A stretch of 64,000 nt of DNA, taken from NCBI GenBank assembly GCA_943788145.1, contig CALSPD010000010.1:1-64000 (forward strand), in the 5' to 3' direction. Shown piece after piece: positions 9,853-18,527 of the stretch (positions within the stretch are counted from its first letter, which is position 1; each line of letters begins with the position of its first letter). The notes beneath the pieces were generated by a model. The model was not told the origin of the DNA. It ran no database searches and saw only the letters and a program-made list of their open reading frames with translations. The position numbers and the translations under genes are program-made. The DNA comes from an uncultured Flavobacteriales bacterium. GTDB taxonomy: Bacteria; Bacteroidota; Bacteroidia; Flavobacteriales_G; Salibacteraceae.

Positions 9853-9866
9853 GCTCCGGCTTTTTT
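9839..9866 (+). terminator. Rho-independent terminator overlapping the S41 gene stop codon
   Basis: AGCCGGAG (9839-9846) pairs with CTCCGGCT (9854-9861) around a 7-base loop, followed by a T-tract. The TAA stop (9850-9852) sits in the loop. Confidence 0.85.
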
Positions 9867-9887
9867 ATGTCAATCCATTTTTTGGAT

Positions 9888-10142
9888 TTAGTGTCCGTGA
9901 CCATCGTGATCGTCATGAGCTTCTTCAGCTGCTCCTTCATGAGCCTCTTCTGTAGCTTCCTCCGTTGCTTCTTCGCCAGACGCATCTAATTCGTCCTGCA
10001 TGGCCTCAACCTTCATGGCCTCAACCTTCTCGTCAACTTGTGCTTCAGTAGCTTCTTGTTCCGTGGCATGTTCTTCTTCTGTCGCACCGCATGCAGTTGC
10101 AACTAATGCTAGAGCGATAATTGGAAATAATAGTTTTTTCAT
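9888..10142 (-). CDS. Small acidic, His-rich lipoprotein
   Basis: 84 residues. The N-terminus is a lipoprotein signal peptide with lipobox VATAC-G, so Cys18 would be lipidated and the protein membrane-anchored. The mature part is Glu/Ala/Thr-rich and low in complexity, with a duplicated KVEAM unit and repeats of EEAT and EEAH. It ends in a His/Asp cluster (HDDHDGHGH) that could bind divalent metal. No family is recognised. It is transcribed divergently from the Mn-type superoxide dismutase 131 bases away, which makes metal handling or storage a reasonable guess but no more. A TATTTTCG box lies upstream. Confidence 0.75.
   Translation of the reverse strand: MKKLLFPIIALALVATACGATEEEHATEQEATEAQVDEKVEAMKVEAMQDELDASGEEATEEATEEAHEGAAEEAHDDHDGHGH
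9999..10028 (-). repeat. Two exact tandem copies of a 15-bp unit inside the His-rich lipoprotein gene
   Basis: CATGGCCTCAACCTT occurs twice back to back (9999-10013, 10014-10028). It encodes the duplicated KVEAM segment. The unit is a multiple of three, so copy-number change keeps the frame. Confidence 0.9.
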
Positions 10143-10183
10143 CTTCTGTTTGGTTTAAGTTGGTTTAGAATTGAAATATTTGG

Positions 10184-10191
10184 CGAAAATA
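10184..10191 (-). promoter_or_regulatory. Putative -7 box (TATTTTCG) for the His-rich lipoprotein
   Basis: On the minus strand TATTTTCG lies 41 bases before the ATG at 10142. It matches the TAnnTTCG variant found before several genes in this window. No clear -33 TTG. Confidence 0.35.
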
Positions 10192-10273
10192 TACGATTTC
10201 TTTGGTTTAGGATAAAACCTCCTAAGTTGGAATCGGTTAACTTGCAAACAGTTGAATCTTTAAATAATAAAAC

Positions 10274-10882
10274 ATGGCATTTGAATTACCTTCGCTTGAT
10301 TATGCGCACAGCGCACTCGAACCGCACATTGATGCACGAACTATGGAAATCCATCATGGAAAGCATCATGCGGGATATACAAATAACTTAAACGCGGCTA
10401 TCAGCGGGACAGCGCTTGAAGGAAAGTCAATTGAAGACATTCTTTCAGGACTGGACATGAATAATGCAGCTGTAAGAAATAACGGAGGAGGTTATTATAA
10501 CCACAGCTTGTTCTGGAGGGTAATGTCTCCGAATGGAGGAGGCGTGCCAACAGGCGAATTGGCTTCAGCTATTAATGCGGCTTACGGTTCGCTCGATGCA
10601 TTTAAGGAGGCATTTGCCAAGGCTGCGGCAACTCGATTTGGTTCGGGATGGGCGTGGTTATGCGTGCATAAAGGCGGAAAAGTTGAAGTTTGTTCCACAC
10701 CTAATCAAGATAATCCATTGATGCCAGGAGTGTCATGCGGAGGGGCACCAATTCTTGGCCTAGATGTTTGGGAACATGCTTATTACTTAAACTATCAAAA
10801 CAGAAGACCAGATTATATTTCTGCTTTCTGGAATGTAGTGAATTGGGAAGAAGTAGCCAAGCGTTACGCTGCTGCTAAATAG
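10274..10882 (+). CDS. sodA: Superoxide dismutase, Mn-type of the Fe/Mn family
   Basis: 202 residues, full length. Metal ligands are visible in order: His in MEIHHGKHH, His in YYNHSLFW, Asp and His in LDVWEHAYY. The residues that separate Mn from Fe enzymes look Mn-like: [18 protein letters not shown] with the active-site Gln, and NRRPDY. It converts superoxide to peroxide and oxygen. No signal peptide, so it is cytoplasmic. It has its own terminator. The divergent neighbour encodes a His-rich lipoprotein. Metal use (Mn, Fe or cambialistic) cannot be fixed from sequence alone. Confidence 0.95.
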   Translation: MAFELPSLDYAHSALEPHIDARTMEIHHGKHHAGYTNNLNAAISGTALEGKSIEDILSGLDMNNAAVRNNGGGYYNHSLFWRVMSPNGGGVPTGELASAINAAYGSLDAFKEAFAKAAATRFGSGWAWLCVHKGGKVEVCSTPNQDNPLMPGVSCGGAPILGLDVWEHAYYLNYQNRRPDYISAFWNVVNWEEVAKRYAAAK

Positions 10883-10907
10883 GTTTCCTTATTACTTGCA
10901 TATAATG

Positions 10908-10942
10908 GCCTCGACCGGTAATTTTCTGGTCGAGGCTTTTTT
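10908..10942 (+). terminator. Rho-independent terminator after superoxide dismutase
   Basis: GCCTCGACC (10908-10916) pairs with GGTCGAGGC (10928-10936), loop 11 bases, then six T. It runs into the last two bases of the converging glmS gene. Confidence 0.88.
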
Positions 10943-12782
10943 ATTCTACTGTGACTGACTTGGCCAAATTCCGCGGCTGATCAACATTACAACCTCTCAT
11001 AACTGCGATGTGGTAAGAAAGGAGTTGCAATGGAATGGATGCTACGAGTGGCGAAAAGATTTCATCTGTTTCGGGTATTTCAATGGTAAAATCTGCCATC
11101 TCTTTCACCTGAGTATCGCCCTCGCTAACGATAGCGATAAGGACACCTTTTCGGGCTTTTACTTCTTGAATGTTGCTGACAACCTTTTCATAAGACGGAC
11201 CTTTTGTTGCAATTACAACAACAGGCATATCTGCGTCAATAAGGGCAATTGGCCCGTGCTTCATTTCTGCCGCAGGGTAACCTTCGGCATGTATATAAGA
11301 AATCTCTTTGAGCTTTAATGCTCCTTCAAGTGCTACAGGAAAGCAATATCCCCTTCCGAGATACAAGAAGTTACTTGAGTCTTTAAAGCGCTCAGCTATA
11401 ACTTTTACCAAATCGTCCGTTTTAAGGGCACGTTCGATTTTTGAAGGAATCTCGTTTAAACCGAACAGCAGTCGTTGAAACTTGCTTCGCTCAATTGTAC
11501 CTCTTTTTTGGCCCAGGGAAAGCGCTAAAAGGCTTAAAACGGTTACCTGTGAAGTAAATGCTTTCGTACTAGCTACACCAATTTCTGGACCTGCGTGTGT
11601 GTATGAACCACCATCGGTGGTGCGAGAAATGGTCGATCCAACAACATTACAAATACCCAAAATCGTTGAACCTTTTGATTTCGCCAGCTCTAAAGCGGCA
11701 AGCGTATCAGCAGTTTCTCCAGATTGTGAGATGGCTATAACTACATCTTTCTCGGTAAGGATTGGATTTCGGTAACGGAATTCAGAGGCGTATTCCACCT
11801 CGACCGGAATTCGAGCTAAATCTTCAATTAAATATTCTCCAACAAGGCCAGCATGCCATGAAGTGCCGCATGCCACGATTATTATTCGATTGGCATTGAG
11901 CAGTTTCTGCTCGTACTCTGCCATTCCGCCTAAATGCACAATTCCGGCCGAAGCATTCAGTCTGCCGCGCATGCTGTCATGTACCGATCTCGGTTGCTCA
12001 AATATCTCCTTCAACATGAAATGGTCATATCCGCCTTTTTCAAGTTGCTCGAGTTGCATTTCAAGCGCATGGATATATGGAGTAATCGCCTTTTTCTTAA
12101 TGTCGAATAGCTTCAGGTCCTTGCCTGGGATTAATTCAGCTATTTCTCCGTCCTCAAGATATACCACGTTTTTTGTGTATTCCACTATGGGAGTTGCGTC
12201 AGAGGCGAGGTAGTAATCGCCTTCTGAACCAATACCGATTACCAAGGGGCTGCTTTTCTTGGCAACCACTAACGTTCCGGGCTCTTGATCAGACATAACT
12301 ACAATGGCATAGGCCCCAATAACTTCGCTTAAAGCGATTCTGACGGCCTCACTCAAAGAGCACACTTCGTTTTTCTTAATCTCTTCAATTAAATTGACAA
12401 GAACTTCAGTGTCTGTTTCACTCATAAAAACATAGCCCCGGTTCTGAAGCTCTTTTTTAATGCTGTCATAGTTTTCTATGATGCCATTATGAATCAACAC
12501 CAACTCACCAGACATAGATCGGTGCGGATGAGCATTCACATCATTTGGTTCTCCGTGAGTGGCCCAACGTGTATGTCCAATTCCTGCGCTGCCTGAATGA
12601 TCTTTTTCTCCAATGAAATGTTCTAAATCCGCAACTTTTCCTTTGCATTTGAGCAGGTTGATGCCATTTTTCATTAAGGCAATACCAGCACTGTCGTATC
12701 CTCGATATTCTAATCTTTTGAGGCCTTTAATTATTATTGGGTAAGCCTCATTCTTTCCCGTATATCCAACAATTCCGCACAT
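10941..12782 (-). CDS. glmS: Glutamine--fructose-6-phosphate aminotransferase (isomerizing)
   Basis: 613 residues, normal length. The N-terminal glutaminase domain begins MCGIVGYTG with the catalytic Cys exposed after Met removal. Two SIS sugar-phosphate isomerase domains follow (ISQSGETADT, GPEIGVASTKAF, and the C-terminal end PRNLAKSVTVE). It makes glucosamine-6-phosphate from fructose-6-phosphate and glutamine, the entry step to UDP-GlcNAc for peptidoglycan and LPS. It is the last gene of an operon with a GT5-like protein and a DUF4270 lipoprotein. I saw no glmS ribozyme-like leader, and none is expected because the upstream gene ends 5 bases before it. Confidence 0.97.
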   Translation of the reverse strand: MCGIVGYTGKNEAYPIIIKGLKRLEYRGYDSAGIALMKNGINLLKCKGKVADLEHFIGEKDHSGSAGIGHTRWATHGEPNDVNAHPHRSMSGELVLIHNGIIENYDSIKKELQNRGYVFMSETDTEVLVNLIEEIKKNEVCSLSEAVRIALSEVIGAYAIVVMSDQEPGTLVVAKKSSPLVIGIGSEGDYYLASDATPIVEYTKNVVYLEDGEIAELIPGKDLKLFDIKKKAITPYIHALEMQLEQLEKGGYDHFMLKEIFEQPRSVHDSMRGRLNASAGIVHLGGMAEYEQKLLNANRIIIVACGTSWHAGLVGEYLIEDLARIPVEVEYASEFRYRNPILTEKDVVIAISQSGETADTLAALELAKSKGSTILGICNVVGSTISRTTDGGSYTHAGPEIGVASTKAFTSQVTVLSLLALSLGQKRGTIERSKFQRLLFGLNEIPSKIERALKTDDLVKVIAERFKDSSNFLYLGRGYCFPVALEGALKLKEISYIHAEGYPAAEMKHGPIALIDADMPVVVIATKGPSYEKVVSNIQEVKARKGVLIAIVSEGDTQVKEMADFTIEIPETDEIFSPLVASIPLQLLSYHIAVMRGCNVDQPRNLAKSVTVE

Positions 12783-12787
12783 GTGTA

Positions 12788-14146
12788 TTAATTGTTTATG
12801 TCCGTATGGTACAGCTTAAGCACAATATTATCAAGTCCTTCGATTACATTTTGGGCGGTATCGTTTCCGTTAAGAACAGGCACTTGTGCATGAAGCCGTA
12901 ATCCATAGTTTACATCTCGACCAAACTGAGCTTCATCAACGATTCGCTGAACATGCCGCGTTATATCGAATGTGTATCCGTTAATATCATCATCAAATCT
13001 TCCCCCCGCACGGGTTTTACTATAAATGTAATCTAAGGTCAAACTCTCTGAACCGTCAGATTCAATTTCAAGAAGATAAAGTTGTTTTGAATGCCCGAGG
13101 GTTGCAGGTTGATTATCGGCAAGTTGAAACTCTAAGGTAGCTTTGGCTATGGCAGAGTTATTTGCGACACCAAACTGATATAGGCCGGGGAAATACACTT
13201 CGGCCTTGGTTCCGGATAAGCCTTGAACAAAAATGAGGTCATCATTTTTCGACCCATTGTTTAAATAGCTTTCTGTTAAACTTCCCGCATAATCATGTGT
13301 AAACTGGTTTACTCGAGCACACAAGGATGTTAGTGGATAATTGATGTATTCGGTCTCGGTACCATTAGTGACTTTGACTCGAATACTGGACTCTCCTGTC
13401 AATAAGGCCATGGAGTAAATAGCACCATCTCCAGTAGGAAGATATCCGTCCTGAACTTTAAGCATGAGGCCATAAAAATAACTTTGGAAGCTTTTTATGT
13501 CTTGGGTAATGGAATCTTCCAAGCCCTTTTTAAGGAATTCACCTACTGCTAATTCCAATGGAATTAGGAACTGATAGGCCTCCTTCTCACCTTCAATGGT
13601 GATGGAGTCTGTTGCCGATATTTGTTTTCCACTGGAAAGGTTTGCACTTCCAATTAACACAGGCTTGAGGCTTGGCGCAAAATCTGAATAGTAGCTAGAG
13701 TCTTTGTAAATCTGTTGATTCAACTCAAAAACCTCAACGGGAACGCTTTCGTTCGGGTCGCCATAAACTTTGTTTGGTCGCAAATGAAGGGTTACCGACT
13801 CGACAGAATAACCTGTAAAGTCCACCTGCGTATTGCCCGTAATCATGGAAAAGTTGAGAATTAATGCAGATTCCGTACTTCCAAATATTGGGCTGTTTAC
13901 TTTTCCTAAGAAGGATTGAGCTTCATCTGTTCGCTGTCGTTCACCTAATAAAGTGAAGGCGCTTACGGTGAAGCTATCGACCACCGCGATGGAGTCAAAC
14001 TGTCCGTCAGGTTGCAGCTCAAGACCCAATAAATTATCGTCTTTACAGGAGATAAAGGAAAATGCCCCTAAAATCGGGAGTAAAAAAACAACGGTTCGCC
14101 AATAGGCAAACCGCTGCTGGTATTGTTGTGTTGAGTTTTGTTTCAC
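12788..14146 (-). CDS. DUF4270 family lipoprotein
   Basis: 452 residues. The start is GTG at 14146, two bases after the stop of the upstream gene; no ATG fits, and this start gives a complete lipoprotein signal (FLLPILGAFSFISC-K). The body is beta-rich with features of the DUF4270 family (LQPDGQFDSIAVVDSF early, a repeated SVTLHLRP-type sandwich), found only in Bacteroidota. Function unknown; it is probably outer-membrane anchored. It lies between the glycogen-synthase-like gene and glmS, spaced 2 and 5 bases from them, so the three are co-expressed. This order recurs in Flavobacteriia as far as I remember. Confidence 0.85.
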   Translation of the reverse strand: MKQNSTQQYQQRFAYWRTVVFLLPILGAFSFISCKDDNLLGLELQPDGQFDSIAVVDSFTVSAFTLLGERQRTDEAQSFLGKVNSPIFGSTESALILNFSMITGNTQVDFTGYSVESVTLHLRPNKVYGDPNESVPVEVFELNQQIYKDSSYYSDFAPSLKPVLIGSANLSSGKQISATDSITIEGEKEAYQFLIPLELAVGEFLKKGLEDSITQDIKSFQSYFYGLMLKVQDGYLPTGDGAIYSMALLTGESSIRVKVTNGTETEYINYPLTSLCARVNQFTHDYAGSLTESYLNNGSKNDDLIFVQGLSGTKAEVYFPGLYQFGVANNSAIAKATLEFQLADNQPATLGHSKQLYLLEIESDGSESLTLDYIYSKTRAGGRFDDDINGYTFDITRHVQRIVDEAQFGRDVNYGLRLHAQVPVLNGNDTAQNVIEGLDNIVLKLYHTDINN

Positions 14147-14148
14147 GT

Positions 14149-14979
14149 TTAATCAGCCATAACGGAGTCAGCAGCCATCATTTCTGTGTAAAAATCGTCA
14201 AATACATTCATCAGATTTTCTTCAGGTTGAGCGTCTAAAACCGGCTTGTCTAACGTAGCAACGTATGCTCTTATTTCATCATTAATATCTTCACTAGCAA
14301 AAACGATAGCATCGGCATATTTTGCACCAAGCTTGCAGATGTTGGTATATGTTGGCTCTTTGATTAATTCCAAGTCTTGCTCGGTCATGCCGTCATAGAG
14401 CATTTTTTCCCACATTCTAGGGTCCATTTGCTCTTCGAATTCCTCGCCATAAATGGAGAATACCACTTTCGCATCAGCAAAGAGCGGGTCATCTGCATAG
14501 AATGTTTTTTGGAATACGGCCATTAGTGAAGCAAACCATCCGTTGATATGGATGATTTCAGGCATCCAGCCTAATTTTTTAACGGTTTCGAAAACACCCC
14601 TGGAATAGAAGATAGATCGTTCGTCATTGTCTTCAAAGAAGTTGTCTTCATCGTCCCAAAAAGTTGCTTTTCTTCTGAAAAACTCCTCATTATCAATAAA
14701 ATATACCTGCATTCGAGTAGGTTGAATGGAAGCTACTTTGATAATTAGCGGGTGGTCTGTGTCATCCACAATTAGATTCATACCCGAAAGCCTAATTACT
14801 TCATGCAATTGGTGACGTCTTTCATTCACATTGCCAAAGCGCGGCATAAACAATCTTATTTCTTTTCCGAAATCTTGAGCCTCCTGCGGAAGCTGTCGAC
14901 CCATGTAAGACATGTAGTTTTCAGGGAGATAGGGGTTTATTTCGTGGGAAACGTATAAAACGCGTTCGTAATTACTCAT
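14149..14979 (-). CDS. GT5 glycogen/starch synthase-like protein, N-terminal domain only
   Basis: 276 residues. It matches the N-terminal Rossmann domain of glycogen synthase (YVSHEINPYLPE, RLFMPRFGNVNERRHQLHEV, PEIIHINGWFASL) but stops where the C-terminal ADP-glucose-binding half would begin. True glycogen synthases are about 470 residues and carry KxGGL near the N-terminus; here that loop reads PENYMSYMGRQLP. It is therefore probably not a working glycosyltransferase. It heads the operon with DUF4270 and glmS, which suggests a role tied to amino-sugar or envelope metabolism. A good promoter (TTG-N20-TAACTTCG) lies upstream. Confidence 0.85.
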   Translation of the reverse strand: MSNYERVLYVSHEINPYLPENYMSYMGRQLPQEAQDFGKEIRLFMPRFGNVNERRHQLHEVIRLSGMNLIVDDTDHPLIIKVASIQPTRMQVYFIDNEEFFRRKATFWDDEDNFFEDNDERSIFYSRGVFETVKKLGWMPEIIHINGWFASLMAVFQKTFYADDPLFADAKVVFSIYGEEFEEQMDPRMWEKMLYDGMTEQDLELIKEPTYTNICKLGAKYADAIVFASEDINDEIRAYVATLDKPVLDAQPEENLMNVFDDFYTEMMAADSVMAD

Positions 14980-15027
14980 ACAATTCTGTTGATTTAACGA
15001 AAAGAACTCAATTTTGCGAAAGGAATG

Positions 15028-15058
15028 CGAAGTTAACCAATATACGGCTTGAAACCAA
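15028..15058 (-). promoter_or_regulatory. Putative promoter for the GT5-like/DUF4270/glmS operon
   Basis: Minus strand: TTG (15056-15058), 20-base spacer, TAACTTCG (15028-15035), 48 bases before the ATG at 14979. The spacing agrees with the Bacteroidota consensus. Confidence 0.5.
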
Positions 15059-15080
15059 TAGCCGCAACGATATAAGACGG

Positions 15081-15914
15081 ATGAAAATTGCTAAAACGAG
15101 AAAAGAGGTCATAGATTGGACAACAAATCAAGTTGTTGGTTTTGTGCCAACCATGGGCGCGCTGCATGATGGACACTTGCATTTAGTTCGAACTAGTAAA
15201 GAAAGAGGACTGTTCACGGTGGTAAGCATTTTTGTGAATCCTACTCAGTTCAATGATGCGAATGATTTCGAAAAATATCCAGTTAATCACCATCGGGATA
15301 TAGAAGCGTTGTTGTCCAGTGGGTGTGACCTCGTCTTCATTCCATCCGTGGATGAAGTTTACCGGTCAACCGATGATCCAAATAAATACAAACACGATTT
15401 TGGCGCCATTGAGCGGGTTTATGAGGGTGCACAACGTCCTGGTCACTTTGAGGGAGTAGGGCGTGTTGTTCATATCCTTTTTGATATTGTAAAACCGAAT
15501 GTGGCTTTTTTCGGAGAGAAAGATTTTCAGCAATTGGCTGTCATTCGTGCTTTGGTAAGCTTGTGTAAAATGGAAATGGAAATTGTTGGAGTACCCACGG
15601 TGCGTGAAAAATCTGGTCTTGCCATGAGCTCTCGAAATGAGCGATTATCTCCAACTCAAAGGGATAAAGCGGTGCTAATTTTTAATAGTCTCAGTTGGGC
15701 GAAAAGTCAATTTGGAAAAATGTCGAATAGTGAAATATGCCATGAAGTCGCAAAAAGGTTTGAAGCGGATCTAGAGTGGAATCTAGAATACATTGATTTA
15801 ATCGATGGTGATACCTTTGAATCTGCTCAAGATGGCTCCATGAACATTCGGGCGGTTATAGCGGCAAAACTGGGGGAAATAAGACTCATCGACAATATGA
15901 AAATTACAGCATAA
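15081..15914 (+). CDS. panC: Pantoate--beta-alanine ligase (pantothenate synthetase)
   Basis: 277 residues. Family motifs are VGFVPTMGALHDGHL (nucleotide-binding HIGH-like), SIFVNPTQF, FFGEKDFQQL and MSSRNERLS (KMSKS-like). It joins pantoate and beta-alanine using ATP to make pantothenate for coenzyme A, in the cytoplasm. It is divergent from the GT5-like operon and followed 4 bases later by cysH. No panB or panD is in the window. Confidence 0.96.
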   Translation: MKIAKTRKEVIDWTTNQVVGFVPTMGALHDGHLHLVRTSKERGLFTVVSIFVNPTQFNDANDFEKYPVNHHRDIEALLSSGCDLVFIPSVDEVYRSTDDPNKYKHDFGAIERVYEGAQRPGHFEGVGRVVHILFDIVKPNVAFFGEKDFQQLAVIRALVSLCKMEMEIVGVPTVREKSGLAMSSRNERLSPTQRDKAVLIFNSLSWAKSQFGKMSNSEICHEVAKRFEADLEWNLEYIDLIDGDTFESAQDGSMNIRAVIAAKLGEIRLIDNMKITA

Positions 15915-15918
15915 TGCT

Positions 15919-16607
15919 ATGACGAATTCAGAAGCCTTTGACGGGCTATTTCGAAAAAAATAGATGATTGTTTAGACCAATTCGAGCGGTTCAAAAATGA
16001 AGGAAAAACCTATTTCGCTTCCTCATCGTTCCAGACACATAGTCTGCCTATGCTCCACGTAATCAGTAGAGTTGCTCCAGAAACACCGATTTACTTTATT
16101 CAAACTGGGTTTCATTTTCCGGAAACGCTGAAGTTTAGAGATGAGGTAGCGGATAAATTTGGACTCACCGTTATGAATATCGAGTCTAGCGTTCCAAAGA
16201 TTCAGCAACGAAACGAAGCGGGAAATTTCTACTTCACGTCAGATCCGGATTATTGCTGTTTCTTGAATAAAACGGAACCGATGCAGCCACTTTTGCAACG
16301 TTTTGATGTTTGGATTAACGGTGTTCGGGCCGATCAAAATGCAAATAGAAAAGCTTTAAAAGCGATTGAGAAAACACCGCAAGGCGGATCTCGATATCAT
16401 CCCATGTTGAATTGGACTAAAGCGGAAATTTGGAGATATATATCAGTCTACGAACTGCCCCGGCACCCTTTGGATGCGCAGGGATATGCTAGTATTGGTT
16501 GCGAGCCGTGCACCATCAAACCAAGCCTCAACGATGAGCGTGGAGGACGTTGGCTTGGACAAAGTAAAACCGAGTGTGGACTGCACACCGAATTGATAAG
16601 CAAATGA
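15919..16607 (+). CDS. cysH: Phosphoadenylyl/adenylyl-sulfate reductase, with a -1 frameshift as sequenced
   Basis: Reading from ATG 15919, the first 14 codons end at CGA AAA AAA followed by TAG at 15961. The conserved protein continues in the -1 frame from 15960 (IDDCLDQFERF...). The junction is the heptamer A AAA AAA at 15954-15960. The span of 689 bases is one short of a whole number of codons. The body is intact: P-loop SSSFQTHS, DPDYCC and the later GCEPC pair, which bind a 4Fe-4S cluster in the assimilatory APS/PAPS reductase type, plus the C-terminal ECGLH catalytic Cys. The enzyme reduces activated sulfate to sulfite. It could be expressed by frameshifting, be broken, or reflect a missing A in the assembly. 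The only in-frame ATG in the downstream part (16050) would remove the P-loop and is unlikely as a start. Confidence 0.8.
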
Positions 16608-17503
16608 GAGTTTTAATAACAGGAGGAGCCGGTTATATTGGCACAGCATTATGCCAGAAGTTGGCCCAGGATAAAGGCATTCTGAGTGTTACGATCTATG
16701 ATAATTTGAGTCGAGCAAATTACAACGCCTTCATTGGAATTCAGAAGTTAGATCAACGGTTTCGATTTGTGCATGGAGATATTTTGGACAGCCGAAAATT
16801 GCGAAAAGCCATTCGAGAAGCCGACATTGTTTTTCATCTCGCAGCCAAGGTTACCACTCCTTTTGCCGACCAAGATGCCCACCTTTTTGAGCAGGTAAAT
16901 CATTGGGGGTCAGCTGAAGTTGGCTATGCAGTTGAAGACAGTGAGGTTCAGCGTTTAGTTTATCTCAGTAGTGTTTCAGTATATGGATCTGGGGGTGAAA
17001 TCAAAAATGTGGAGACTGCGTTGAATCCAAAAACCTTTTATGGTATTTCGAAAATGCGGGGCGAGGAACACATACGAAGGCTATCCGATAAATTTCAAAC
17101 GCATATTATTCGTTGTGGGAATGTATATGGCTATAATCGCAGCATGCGCTTCGATGCCGTTATTAATAAATTCATGTTTGAAGCGAACTTTCAGGGGAAA
17201 ATCAACATTCACGGCAACGGGAGTCAAAAACGTCCTTTTGTATTTATTGACACCGTGGCAGCGGCTCTTATGAACACCATGGACAATCAGAAGACAAGCG
17301 GCACGTTCAATCTAGTTGAAGATAACTTTGAGGTTAACGACATTGTGGAAGCGCTTAAAACCGTCTATCCGGATTTGGAAATGATTTACATTAATCACAA
17401 TATGCGAATGCGCGAGCTTGTTGTTGATGCGAAGCAAGATGAAGAGGCCGTGATTCGATTGACACAGCGGCTTCGAACGTTTAAGGAGCAGTTTACTTTT
17501 TAA
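16604..17503 (+). CDS. NAD(P)-dependent epimerase/dehydratase (extended SDR, UDP-glucose 4-epimerase-like)
   Basis: 299 residues from ATG 16604, which overlaps the cysH stop (ATGA). A TTG 30 bases upstream is less likely because the Rossmann strand MRVLITGGAGYIG should start the protein. The NAD motif GGAGYIG, the D at the end of beta-2 (IYDNLSR), SSVSVYG and catalytic YxxxK (YGISK) are present. The family epimerises or dehydrates nucleotide sugars for surface glycans; the substrate cannot be told from sequence. It ends exactly one base before the converging VAT-1-like gene, with no terminator between. Confidence 0.88.
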   Translation: MRVLITGGAGYIGTALCQKLAQDKGILSVTIYDNLSRANYNAFIGIQKLDQRFRFVHGDILDSRKLRKAIREADIVFHLAAKVTTPFADQDAHLFEQVNHWGSAEVGYAVEDSEVQRLVYLSSVSVYGSGGEIKNVETALNPKTFYGISKMRGEEHIRRLSDKFQTHIIRCGNVYGYNRSMRFDAVINKFMFEANFQGKINIHGNGSQKRPFVFIDTVAAALMNTMDNQKTSGTFNLVEDNFEVNDIVEALKTVYPDLEMIYINHNMRMRELVVDAKQDEEAVIRLTQRLRTFKEQFTF

Positions 17504-18527
17504 CTACCACTTTACAACTACTTTCCCTATAGAACCACGGCCCTCCAGTCGGTCGTGGGCTTTCCCAATATCCTTTGCCTCATGCACTGAATCCACCGTG
17601 GGTTTTAAAATGCCTTTTTGATAATGTGTATAAACGTCATTGATGCATGTTTTTAAATAGTTCGGCTTATTCTCGCCAATTCGAAGCATGTTGACTCCGA
17701 TTACGGCTTTGGATTTCATCAGAAGACCTATAGGGTGCAAGAATCCAAACCCGAAAGCCAGTTTCAGTTTGTCGATGATTCCACCTTTTGATGCGCTCCA
17801 TTCGCTCGCCCCAAAAGTGATGATGCGCCCCACCGGATCCTACGATTGCCATGGTCCGCTTAAAGTTTGATCCGCCAATGGGGTCAAATGCAACATCTAT
17901 TCGCTTATCGCCAAGAATGCTTTTGATTTCCGTGTCGAATGCGTGGGTTTTGTAGTTAATAGCATGATCGACACCTTGCTCTTTCAAGTATTTAAGCTTT
18001 TCTGCATTACTTGCAGTGCCAAAGACTTCACACCCTTTCCATTTGGCAATCTGCACTAAAGCTGTGCCGACACCACCGGCTGCTGCATGCACCAAGACTC
18101 GGTCGCCTTTTTGCAAATTGACCATCATATACGCGGCATACCAAGCAGTACAATATTGCGTAGCAAGGGCTGTGGCTTCAGCTGGATTTGTTCCAGGAGC
18201 CAGCTTAACGACTCCCACAGATTCAGTCGCACAGAATTCTGCATAGCCGCCAAATTGAGAGAAGCCAAGTACAAATTCACCGATTTCAAAATCATTCACT
18301 TCCGAACCTACCTCGGTGATTTCACCTACTACTTCATATCCAAGAATACAAGGCAAATCGGGCCGGTCGTTGTAAAGACCTTTACGGGCCATGATGTCGG
18401 CATAGTTCAATCCAAAGTGACTCACTTTGATCAACACTTGGTTTGCACCGCATTTGGGTGTTGGCAAATCCTGAAATTGAAACGCCTCGTTTGGATTTCC
18501 ATCCTTGATTAATACGATTGCCTTCAT
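17504..18527 (-). pseudogene. VAT-1-like medium-chain (quinone oxidoreductase-type) dehydrogenase, frameshifted as sequenced
   Basis: Two overlapping frames encode one protein. The first (18527 to about 17830) has the GroES-like domain and the NADPH-binding AAAGGVGTALVQIAK. After VGSGG the reading must shift to the second frame (GRIITFGASEW..., ending at 17504) to give a normal C-terminus. The total of 1,024 bases is one more than 341 codons, and the junction is a C4 run at 17828-17831 (G4 on the coding strand) where three would restore the frame. The C-terminal LHPIGLLMKSKAVIGVNML segment resembles VAT-1 proteins. It starts inside the rsmI stop (ATGA). It is either a genuine pseudogene or a one-base assembly error. 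Confidence 0.82.

Noticed and set aside
10941..12795. glmS ribozyme or riboswitch in the leader
   Set aside because: glmS starts 5 bases after the preceding gene, leaving no room for such an element.
16050..16607. Independent short gene starting at ATG 16050
   Set aside because: This start would remove the P-loop of the sulfate reductase, which is conserved upstream in the same frame, so the ATG is internal.
17504..17833. Separate 109-residue gene
   Set aside because: Its sequence is the missing C-terminal part of the VAT-1-like dehydrogenase, displaced by the frameshift.
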